DNA from: an uncultured Erysipelotrichaceae bacterium
GTDB lineage: Bacteria; Bacillota_I; Bacilli_A; RFN20; CAG-826
NCBI GenBank assembly: GCA_947303755.1
Contig: CAMYZF010000016.1
Location: 1-18,447 of the forward strand
Length of the DNA stretch: 18,447 nt
Direction of reading: 5' to 3'
Part shown: positions 7,599-13,743 of the stretch, piece by piece
Numbering within the stretch: position 1 is the first letter of the stretch
Layout: the number at the start of each line of letters is the position of its first letter
Translations under genes and position numbers: made by a program
The notes under the pieces: generated by a model
Databases searched by the model: none
What the model saw: only the letters and a program-made list of their open reading frames with translations
What the model was told of the DNA's origin: nothing

Positions 7599-8834
7599 TT
7601 AGATTGAAGAAATAGGCAAAACATAAGTGTTTGAGTCAATCAGATAAACAACATGTGTTGTACAAACAATCGCATTTTTTCCGCTCTTATATTTTGTTCC
7701 GTTCAATAAGGCAAAAGCTCTAGTGTCTGATTTGCCGTATGTTTCACCACTCTTGCACTCAATAAGAGTTAGTTTGCCATCGTATAATATTACTAAATCA
7801 ATTTCTTTCTTATCGAAAGTTCTAAAATAATAGAATGAAGCATTAACTTCTTTATGATTATTTTTGTAACTCTTAATAATTTCATTAACAATATATGTTT
7901 CGACCATATGTCCTTTAAGATAGGAATTCTTCAATGTTTCGGCAGAATTCACTCTAGCAAGATAACATGCTAGACCAGTATCGGAAAAGAAGACCTTTGG
8001 TCTTTTAACTACTCTTTTGGTAACACTCCATTCACTATATGGTTGTAAAAGATGAATAATATTACCTGCTAATAAAACACTAATCCAAGATTGAATTGTC
8101 TTCTTATCAACACTCAACTCTTTAGAAAGATTGTCGTATATTAACTCTTGTCCAGTTAAAGAAGCAAGAATGGTCATGAAATCAAGGAACTTTTGTTTAT
8201 CTTTAACATTAATCAAATCCGAAACATCTCTATCTAAATATGTTGTTACATAATCAGAATAGAAAGAACCGATATCCAATTTTTTGTTATCGTAAAGTTC
8301 TGGATAAAAACCACGAACAATGTATTCGTATAATTTGTTTGTATTAATTTCATATGATTTGCATCTATTGCTTATACGATCAATATCGATATCAAAAGGA
8401 ACTTCGTCGACACAATTAATCTCACTCATTGATAGTGGCTCCATCGATATTAAACCTACCCTACCAGACATCGACTCCGTAACACCTTTCATAAGTCTAT
8501 AGGCCTGAGAGCCGGTCAAAACATACAAACCTCTTTTTCTACCAGATTTAATATATGAATCAACAACACCTTCAAGATAATCAAACAATTCAGGAGCTTT
8601 TTGTATTTCATCAATAATGAAAGGAGCAGGATGAAGTGACAAAAATTCAGCAGGATCGTTTTTTGCGGCGCTTCTAACAAGTGGATCTGCTAAAGAGATG
8701 TAACCAAACCCTAATTCTTTTTCAATAAGTTCGCACAAAGTTGTTTTTCCAACTTGTCTAGCCCCAGTGATTACTGTGACTGCTTTATTATTTATAGTCT
8801 TTATTATCTCTGAATATATCGTTCTTTTAATCAT
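7599..8834 (-). CDS. AAA_14 / DUF4143 family ATPase
   Basis: A 411-residue protein with an N-terminal AAA_14 ATPase domain and C-terminal DUF4143 domain. Walker A is GARQVGKTT (24-32); Walker B is FIIDEIQKAP with Asp75 and Glu76; a sensor-like VLTGSQ follows near residue 107. The C-terminal part has FFSDTGLACYLARVN and a restriction-endonuclease-like pattern, EIDLVILYDGKLTLIECKSG (about 341-360), with D, E and K in the PD-(D/E)XK order. The family is widespread, often in many copies, and its role is unknown; links to defence or nucleic-acid handling have been suggested. It has a clear promoter and GAGGAG Shine-Dalgarno, and is followed directly by the AlkD-like gene. Related to, but not a close copy of, the ATPase at 16852-18222. 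Confidence 0.92.
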   Translation of the reverse strand: MIKRTIYSEIIKTINNKAVTVITGARQVGKTTLCELIEKELGFGYISLADPLVRSAAKNDPAEFLSLHPAPFIIDEIQKAPELFDYLEGVVDSYIKSGRKRGLYVLTGSQAYRLMKGVTESMSGRVGLISMEPLSMSEINCVDEVPFDIDIDRISNRCKSYEINTNKLYEYIVRGFYPELYDNKKLDIGSFYSDYVTTYLDRDVSDLINVKDKQKFLDFMTILASLTGQELIYDNLSKELSVDKKTIQSWISVLLAGNIIHLLQPYSEWSVTKRVVKRPKVFFSDTGLACYLARVNSAETLKNSYLKGHMVETYIVNEIIKSYKNNHKEVNASFYYFRTFDKKEIDLVILYDGKLTLIECKSGETYGKSDTRAFALLNGTKYKSGKNAIVCTTHVVYLIDSNTYVLPISSI

Positions 8835-8854
8835 AATTAAATCTCCTCGATTAC

Positions 8855-8882
8855 ATTATATTACGTAAAAAGGGGAATTCAA
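8855..8882 (-). promoter_or_regulatory. Promoter of the ATPase-AlkD operon
   Basis: TTGAAT (8877-8882), a 16-base spacer and TATAAT (8855-8860) on the minus strand. The predicted start lies about 14 bases before the ATG, so the 5' leader is just long enough for the GAGGAG site. The -35 lies in the loop of the upstream hairpin. Confidence 0.7.
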
Positions 8883-8894
8883 CTCCCTTTTTTT
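8867..8894 (-). terminator. Hairpin terminator after the TfoX-like remnant
   Basis: On the minus strand AAAAAGGGA pairs with TCCCCTTTTT (one bulged C) around a loop of about 7 bases, ending in five T. It sits 13 bases after the stop of the TfoX-like remnant. Its A/T-rich lower stem would also allow termination on the plus strand. Confidence 0.6.
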
Positions 8895-8907
8895 CAAAAC
8901 CACATAT

Positions 8908-9080
8908 TTATTTAGATAACTCTCTACAGAGAGAATTCACTATTTCTTTTAGAGTAAACGGATCTTCTATATCCACAAGAAGCATTGGTTTTGCGTTAGG
9001 ATAAGGAATCACTTCTTTAAATTCATATTCTTCTAAAGAAGATCAAAGACATAAAGATAATATTCTTTGCTTGTAGCCAT
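8908..9080 (-). pseudogene. TfoX-like gene remnant with internal deletion and frameshift
   Basis: An ATG at 9080 opens MATSKEYYLYVFDLL, which then meets a TAG. In a shifted frame the same strand continues as EYEFKEVIPYPNAKPMLLVDIEDP and ends CRELSK with a TAA at 8908. The first piece matches the usual start of TfoX N-terminal-domain proteins (MA(S/T)SKEYLEFV...L) and the second piece matches their C-terminus (YEGAKEMLLVD...EFL...AMYDELP). The middle of about 40-60 residues (the TYRxMMGEYxLYYRGK region) is missing. A terminator follows directly. This is family recognition from memory by motif; no other gene explains the stretch 8896-9080. Confidence 0.6.
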
Positions 9081-9095
9081 ATTAATAATATAGAT

Positions 9096-9124
9096 AAAAA
9101 AAGCGTAAGACAACGCTTACGCTT
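9096..9124 (-). terminator. Intrinsic terminator of the 642-aa surface protein gene
   Basis: On the minus strand AAGCGTAAG (9116-9124) pairs perfectly with CTTACGCTT (9101-9109) around a 6-base loop and is followed by TTTTT (9096-9100). It lies 22 bp after the stop at 9146. Confidence 0.88.
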
Positions 9125-9145
9125 AATATAATTAATAAATATTAA

Positions 9146-11074
9146 TTAGTTGTGTTTTCTTTTCTTAATCACCACTAAGACGACGATTGAAGAAATAGAC
9201 ACTAAGGCAATAATTGAGATAACTGCAATTAAGGTTGTGGAATCAATTGCAGCACCACCATTAGCACCAATAATTGTTCTTGGTGAACCAATGACTTCAA
9301 GATCGTAGAGTCTACCTAAGACCACAACGATATCACGGAAGGTAACATTTGTTTCACCTTCTTCACCGCTTGGCTTGTAGGTATATGTGGTTGAAGTGTC
9401 AACCATGTGTCTAGCATCTGCATTTAAACCGTTATAGGTATTAACGATTGTATTTGCGTCAACTTCAGAAATACCGCAGATTGAGAAATTTTTGATATCT
9501 CCATGTGCTGAAACAGCATTTCTCTTGGCTTCGATATCAAAGATGAGATCTAAAGCTGAACCAGCATTGACGTTTGCACCAGTGCCATTCCACCAATAAG
9601 CTGCACCATCAATCATGTCAAACGCTTCAGATTGAAGGGTATCGTTATTGTTGAAGATTAATTTGTTAACACCGGTTGGATAACCAGTTGTAGTTGAAAT
9701 CCTGTAGATTTTCTTAAACGAACCTTCAAAGTTTACAACACCGGTAACATTTTCACCGACATGATCGGGATTTACCATAATGCCTTTGCCTGGCCAACCG
9801 CCATATTGCTTATTTCCAACTTCATCCCAAGCATAGATATAGTCTGGTGTATCTTGTTCAGGATTAGTAACTGCTGAAACATAGTAAATGTATGAACTAT
9901 GTGAATTAGTATGTTTCTTAATAGTAACAGAAGCGTTTCCGATGAAAATGTCGTAAGTTCCTTCTTCTTTCAAATAAAGAGTAGTGTCTGTACCACCACT
10001 AGTAAGGCAACGCCAGGATTCTGGTGTAACCATTTGACGTAGTTGTTCCCAGAAAGTAACTGATTTTCCAGTAGGATAGACAGTGATCCAAGAAGGAGCT
10101 TCGTTTGGAGTGTAACTACTATAAACAAAGGTAGCGGTTGCTGGGTCTTTAGTAAATTCATTAGAACCAAAACCGTCCCATTCTAACCAGAAGTCGTTCG
10201 CGACTTGTGAACCGTATTCAGAAAAAAATTCGAATTTCCAAATTCCAGGTTCCACTTCTTGCCAATCATCACCATATTGCCAGCCAATAACTGCATATGG
10301 AGTATCTTTATCAAGAGTTGTGTTATCGTATGTACCGAATTTTTGAATATCTACGGATTGAGAATTTTCTGCACCATCTCTAGTGACTTCCCATTGAGCG
10401 CCTCTAACGACTTGTGAATCGGTAAATGAGACGTTAACACCATAGTAATCTTGGCTTGCATGTGTAAACATTTTTTCAGCTACATAAGCATCTGAGTAAT
10501 TTAAGCCATCGCCCCAAAGATGGAGAATTGCACCAGTGAATTTGTTTCCAAATTCGCCCGGAAATTCTTGAGAAGCACTTCCAGAGTTGAATTGGAATCT
10601 CATCATCCAAGTTTTAACTGGTTCAGTATATGCGCTCCATGAACCTGTAACTCCTGGGTCGCCCCAAACAGCTTCTGAGGATGTAATTGTGTAAAGAACC
10701 TTATCATCGGTTGGGACATCTAAATCTGCTGTTTTTGCACCACAGTCAGCGATATCACCACTACCGTTTACTCTAGTAAAAATGATTTTGTCATAACCTG
10801 ATGGGACAACAAATTTCCAAACATCAGTATCGGTTTCTACTGGAGCCATTCTTGTGCCAGGCCACGTATTATTGTCACTATCATTAGAAGACTTCCAATA
10901 ATAAGCACCAATGGCTGCACCATCTGCTTTCCACCAATCGTAAGTCATCTTACAATACACGGTGGTATCAACGGCTTGGGTCTCTTTTACTTTGGCTGAG
11001 CTAGCAAATGCAAAAGCGCCAACCCCCATAGCAGCAGAGAGGCCTAGTAAAGCAAAAATATTTCTTGCTTTCAT
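9146..11074 (-). CDS. Large membrane-anchored surface protein with two CBM26-like starch-binding modules
   Basis: A 642-residue protein. The frame is open to 11116, but the ATG at 11074 has AAAGGA at good spacing and starts the signal segment MKARNIFALLGLSAAMGVGA. The first CBM26-like module is about residues 38-150 (IGAYYW, NNTWPGTRM, DKIIFTRVNG, the Y-W...WPG...IIF pattern). A middle beta region (about 155-390) has VNVSFTDSQ and WLEWDGFG. The second CBM26-like module is about 395-495 (DYIYAWDEVGN, GGWPGKGI, LIFNNNDTLQSEAF). Then comes a helical domain (511-596, EAKRNAVSAHGDIK...CGISEVDA) shared with the 516-aa paralogue, and a membrane helix (613-636) with tail KKRKHN. No enzyme motif is visible. 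The promoter has a full-consensus cre site. Likely role: holding starch or glucans at the cell surface for the amylase operon; binding is inference. Confidence 0.83.
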   Translation of the reverse strand: MKARNIFALLGLSAAMGVGAFAFASSAKVKETQAVDTTVYCKMTYDWWKADGAAIGAYYWKSSNDSDNNTWPGTRMAPVETDTDVWKFVVPSGYDKIIFTRVNGSGDIADCGAKTADLDVPTDDKVLYTITSSEAVWGDPGVTGSWSAYTEPVKTWMMRFQFNSGSASQEFPGEFGNKFTGAILHLWGDGLNYSDAYVAEKMFTHASQDYYGVNVSFTDSQVVRGAQWEVTRDGAENSQSVDIQKFGTYDNTTLDKDTPYAVIGWQYGDDWQEVEPGIWKFEFFSEYGSQVANDFWLEWDGFGSNEFTKDPATATFVYSSYTPNEAPSWITVYPTGKSVTFWEQLRQMVTPESWRCLTSGGTDTTLYLKEEGTYDIFIGNASVTIKKHTNSHSSYIYYVSAVTNPEQDTPDYIYAWDEVGNKQYGGWPGKGIMVNPDHVGENVTGVVNFEGSFKKIYRISTTTGYPTGVNKLIFNNNDTLQSEAFDMIDGAAYWWNGTGANVNAGSALDLIFDIEAKRNAVSAHGDIKNFSICGISEVDANTIVNTYNGLNADARHMVDTSTTYTYKPSGEEGETNVTFRDIVVVLGRLYDLEVIGSPRTIIGANGGAAIDSTTLIAVISIIALVSISSIVVLVVIKKRKHN

Positions 11075-11132
11075 ATAAATCCTTTCCGGATGTTTCAGAC
11101 GAATACATCCTAACAAGTATTGGTTAACTATT

Positions 11133-11182
11133 ATTGTAGTGGGATTTTTTTATTTATAAACAAAAAATGTAAGCGGTTACAT
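11133..11182 (-). promoter_or_regulatory. Promoter and cre site of the 642-aa surface protein gene
   Basis: The plus-strand 14-mer TGTAAGCGGTTACA (11168-11181), within a 16-bp near-palindrome at 11167-11182, matches the cre consensus fully. On the minus strand it is followed by TTGTTT (11158-11163), TTTATA, the motif CCCACT (11138-11143) and TACAAT as a -10 (11133-11138). The cre site lies just upstream of the -35, at about -48, a position that in Bacillus can mean activation rather than repression. Confidence 0.65.
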
Positions 11183-11195
11183 AAAAACACATGTA

Positions 11196-11224
11196 TAAAA
11201 AGAAAAGGTAGATATACATCTACC
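11196..11224 (-). terminator. Intrinsic terminator of the 516-aa surface protein gene
   Basis: On the minus strand GGTAGAT (11218-11224) and ATCTACC (11207-11213) form a 7-bp stem with loop GTAT, followed by TTTTCTTTTT. It lies 27 bp after the stop at 11251. Confidence 0.85.
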
Positions 11225-11250
11225 CAATCTTTATAAAATTTTAGCAATTA

Positions 11251-12801
11251 CTAATTGTGTTTTCTTTTCTTAATCACCACTAAGACGACGATTGAAGAAA
11301 CGGAAACTAAAGCAATAACTGAGATAACTGCAATTAAGGTTGTGGAATTAATTGCAGCACCACCGTTTGTGCCAACAATTGTTCTTGTAGCACCACCTAA
11401 TTCGACACCGGCAATTCTGGCGATTTCAGCGATGAGGTATCTGTATTCAACTAATTCTTCTCCTTTGGAGCCATCTCTCTTATAAGTGTTGACTGTTGTA
11501 CAATCAATATATGTTTCTTGCATGTAGGTTCCTAAGGATTGATAGGTGTTAATCAATGTTTGAGCGTCTGATTCGGAAATACCACAGACAGAGTAATCTT
11601 TTATATCGCCGTGTGCCTCAACTGCGTTTCTCTTGGCTTCAACTTCGACTAAGAAATCGATTGAGTAACCAGCATCACTATTAGCAGGTCCTTCCCACCA
11701 ATATGCGCTATGTCCGTTAATTGGACGAGCAGCTGATGAAACATTACCTTCACCGACAATTCCGTTATTAAACTTGAAATCTGAATCACCAACTGGATAA
11801 CCAGTAGTAACAGGAATCTTATAGATTAATTTTGGAGTTTCGCTTCCTTGGAAGTGAAGAACACCATCACCAGTAACTTCTTGAACACCAACAATATTAG
11901 TGATCTTTTTTCCTGGCCATTCGCCAAATTGTTCACTACCACCCCAGGTATAAATATAATCGTTTGTTGGAGTGTCGTTTTCTAAGACATAGTAGATATA
12001 TCTACTATCTGCATCAGAATGTCTCTTAACATCTAAGACGCCACCTTCTTTAAATTCATTTGTGATAAAGAAGTCGTAGGTACCATCAACGTCAATTTCA
12101 ACGTAGTGATCACCATGGTTTGGATCAAAATAATTTGACCAATATGAGGCTTCGTTTCTGACGATTGCGAAAGTGTCGTTCCAGAGGTGATCAGTGGTAA
12201 ATGGTTTAAATTCCAAATAATAAGTGGAAGAAGTATCAACATCCACATCTTTACAATAGTAAGATGCTGTTTCTGGATCAGGCAAAAAATCCTTTTGAAC
12301 TCCACCGAAATTGCCTATTGGTTCAAAAGCGCCACCAATTTGAGTAGTTGACCATTTTCCACCAGTCCAATCAGGAGCTTCTGGAAAAGCAAAAGAATAA
12401 ACTTTACCATTGCAAGTTGAATTTAAAGCAATAGTAATGTCTTGAGATTCCTTCTTAACGCCATCTTGTTCAAAACTGAGTTGCATTCCGGAAACGCTCT
12501 GTCCGCTTGTAAACACTACGTTAACGGCATAGAAATGATCTGTACCAGTTGGGTGGAATGATTGTACGCTAGCTTCATAAGTAACATCTGTACCCCAGAA
12601 ATTGACTTTTTGGTTATTGATGTAACCCCATTCGCTTGTTTCTGGAATGGTGTTATCGAAGCAAATAGTGACCATCCACTTTTCGCCATCAGCTTTGACT
12701 GGCTCTGCTTTTGGTTTACTGTTTAAGGCAACACCCGCTCCCGCACTAACGGCAGCAAAAAGGCCTAAGCCAATAACACTAAATAAACGTTTTAATTTCA
12801 T
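11251..12801 (-). CDS. Membrane-anchored surface protein, paralogue of the 642-aa starch-binding-like protein
   Basis: A 516-residue protein with signal segment MKLKRLFSVIGLGLFAAVSA. The N-terminal beta region (about 41-260) contains VNVVFTSGQSVSG...DG...SQDI, which matches the middle region of the 642-aa protein. One CBM26-like module is at about 267-370 (DYIYTWGGSEQFGEWPGKKI, LIYKIPVTTGYPVG, DFKFNN, AYWW). The helical domain at 383-466 (VEAKRNAVEAHGDIK...CGISESDA) and membrane helix 487-510 with tail KKRKHN are nearly the same as in the 642-aa protein. It seems to be a shorter paralogue lacking the first CBM26-like module. The ATG has no good Shine-Dalgarno close by (only GAG about 14 bases upstream), unlike its neighbours. 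No cre-like site is visible in its upstream region. Likely a glucan-binding surface protein; no enzymatic motif. Confidence 0.8.
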   Translation of the reverse strand: MKLKRLFSVIGLGLFAAVSAGAGVALNSKPKAEPVKADGEKWMVTICFDNTIPETSEWGYINNQKVNFWGTDVTYEASVQSFHPTGTDHFYAVNVVFTSGQSVSGMQLSFEQDGVKKESQDITIALNSTCNGKVYSFAFPEAPDWTGGKWSTTQIGGAFEPIGNFGGVQKDFLPDPETASYYCKDVDVDTSSTYYLEFKPFTTDHLWNDTFAIVRNEASYWSNYFDPNHGDHYVEIDVDGTYDFFITNEFKEGGVLDVKRHSDADSRYIYYVLENDTPTNDYIYTWGGSEQFGEWPGKKITNIVGVQEVTGDGVLHFQGSETPKLIYKIPVTTGYPVGDSDFKFNNGIVGEGNVSSAARPINGHSAYWWEGPANSDAGYSIDFLVEVEAKRNAVEAHGDIKDYSVCGISESDAQTLINTYQSLGTYMQETYIDCTTVNTYKRDGSKGEELVEYRYLIAEIARIAGVELGGATRTIVGTNGGAAINSTTLIAVISVIALVSVSSIVVLVVIKKRKHN

Positions 12802-12858
12802 TTATTAGTTAATCTCACTAATAGTCTCCTAGTGAATTCCTTTCTTGGGCTTAGACTA

Positions 12859-12892
12859 TCACTACAAAAAGTGGGAAGATTTCTTTCAAAAC
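12859..12892 (-). promoter_or_regulatory. Possible promoter of the 516-aa surface protein gene
   Basis: On the minus strand TTGAAA, a 17-base spacer that contains CCCACT (plus-strand AGTGGG at 12870-12875), and TGTAGT as a weak -10. The CCCACT element recurs upstream of the 402- and 642-aa genes. The 5' leader would be about 55 bases. The rest of 12893-12975 shows nothing further that I can name. Confidence 0.35.
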
Positions 12893-12975
12893 GAATAGAT
12901 TCTTATTCACCCATTATTTAATTAGATTTTATATCTCGCTTTTAGCCTTTAGCAAGCATAATGCGCATAGACACG

Positions 12976-13008
12976 AGAAAAAAATAAAAACGCCTCGCAT
13001 TGAGACGT
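12976..13008 (-). terminator. Intrinsic terminator of the small RNA
   Basis: Stem ACGTCTC/GAGGCGT with a 5-base loop (one G-U pair), followed by TTTTATTTTTT. The 5' arm could instead pair with GAGATGT near the start of the RNA (7 pairs, one G-U), so a switch between folds is possible but unproven. Confidence 0.8.
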
Positions 13009-13136
13009 TATTATTTGTCAACCAGGCCAGCATTACCCTGAATCGCGTGTACCACTCTTAAGAGTGCGCCGTGGTCGTACGCTGACGGTCACAGTCAGAC
13101 ATTGCCGTAGTGATCGTACATCTCCACCCTTGACAA
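12976..13136 (-). ncRNA. Unassigned structured small RNA with own promoter and terminator
   Basis: A gene-free stretch carries a complete small transcription unit on the minus strand. Predicted start is about 13134-13136. The RNA closes on itself: ATTTGTCAA near the 5' end (13130-13138) pairs perfectly with TTGACAAAT (13013-13021). Inside are the hairpins CTGAC/GTCAG, with outer GTACG/CGTAC, and the perfect CACTCTT/AAGAGTG. The 3' end is an intrinsic terminator: ACGTCTC (13002-13008) with GAGGCGT (12990-12996), then a T-rich tail. The G+C content is clearly above the surroundings, as expected for a structured RNA in an AT-rich genome. I looked for SRP RNA (no GGAA loop motif), tmRNA, RNase P, 5S and 6S signatures and found no match; pieces such as AGAGTGGTACACGCG (T-box-like) and GGGTAATGC (TPP-aptamer-like) do not come with the rest of those families. 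Confidence 0.7.
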
Positions 13137-13140
13137 ATTC

Positions 13141-13168
13141 ATTATAACAAGATTTCCGATTTTTCCAA
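13141..13168 (-). promoter_or_regulatory. Extended -10 promoter of the small RNA
   Basis: TATAAT (13141-13146) preceded by TGT gives an extended -10 (TGTTATAAT on the minus strand). TTGGAA (13163-13168) lies 16 bases upstream as -35. This is one of the strongest promoters in the window and starts directly before the closing stem of the RNA. It lies just after the stop of the small basic protein. Confidence 0.75.
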
Positions 13169-13171
13169 TGG

Positions 13172-13546
13172 TTATTTCACATTTTTTGTAATGAAGATAG
13201 TTTTAACTATAGCCAAGTGTGGTTTGCTTTGTTCTATCTTAACAGAAATCTTGATATATTCCTCCTTATAATTGAATCTTTTTATATAGTAGTTAAATGT
13301 TTCTGATCTTTCTTTATCTTTACGGAAGACAGCTGTTTTAATTCTTTTCCTAATTAAGCTAATATCATTTGGTTTTAATTCATGACGAGCCTCAATAATG
13401 TGAGCAAATCTGGTTTGATTGCTTCTAGCGCGTTCATTCACAAAATATACAGAAAGGTCGTGCCTCTTATCATCAATAGGATTAGGAAGCTTTTGAAGTT
13501 CGGCAAGCATTCTTTGCTCATATGTTAGTTTTTTCTTTCTAGCCAT
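13172..13546 (-). CDS. Small basic protein resembling the barnase/EndoU/colicin-E5/RelE-like nuclease fold
   Basis: A 124-residue very basic protein starting MARKKKLTYEQRM. The C-terminal two thirds (about 44-124: TRFAHIIEARHELKPNDI, an R/K-rich middle, then strands YIKISVKIE and LAIVKTIFIT) follow the layout of the phage-type barnase-EndoU-colicin-E5/D-RelE-like (PBECR) nuclease domains: HI..RH near the start, a helix, then three to four strands with an Arg/Lys-rich surface. This is pattern resemblance only, and I would call it hypothetical without a profile search. There is no immunity or antitoxin gene next to it. No Shine-Dalgarno precedes the ATG, and the predicted promoter leaves a leader of about five bases, so it may be translated from a leaderless mRNA. 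Confidence 0.6.
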   Translation of the reverse strand: MARKKKLTYEQRMLAELQKLPNPIDDKRHDLSVYFVNERARSNQTRFAHIIEARHELKPNDISLIRKRIKTAVFRKDKERSETFNYYIKRFNYKEEYIKISVKIEQSKPHLAIVKTIFITKNVK

Positions 13547-13557
13547 GTTATGAGCAA

Positions 13558-13586
13558 ATAGTAAAAGAAAAACAGTTTTCTTTCAA
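13558..13586 (-). promoter_or_regulatory. Promoter giving a near-leaderless transcript
   Basis: TTGAAA (13581-13586), 17-base spacer, TACTAT (13558-13563). The expected start at about 13551 is only 4-5 bases before the ATG at 13546. This explains the missing ribosome binding site of the small basic protein. Confidence 0.5.
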
Positions 13587-13689
13587 CAAGAAATTTTTGG
13601 GTAATATTTTATCCCTATATTTATATTTACTGAATAACTAGATTTGAAGTAAATAGAAATATTAATATAAATATTGGGATACTTTTTTA

Positions 13690-13730
13690 AGAAAAATAAA
13701 AACGTGGCCATATATGAACCTACGACCACG
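13690..13730 (-). terminator. Intrinsic terminator of the DUF4097 gene
   Basis: On the minus strand CGTGGTC (13724-13730) pairs with GGCCACG (13703-13709; one G-U) around a 14-base loop and is followed by TTTTTATTTTT. It lies 13 bp after the stop at 13744. Confidence 0.82.
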
Positions 13731-13743
13731 CTTATAAATTAGA

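Noticed and set aside
12961..12970. ATGCGCATAG, shared with the dinJ-yafQ operator, upstream of the 516-aa gene.
   Set aside because: Only a 10-base match and not a full palindrome of the operator; position lies downstream of the small-RNA terminator. Likely chance.
13000..13140. T-box or TPP riboswitch.
   Set aside because: Single strings look alike (AGAGTGGTACACGCG; GGGTAATGC), but stem I features, the exact T-box core, and the CUGAGA and ACCUGA parts of the TPP aptamer are missing, and no matching tRNA-ligase or thiamine gene follows.
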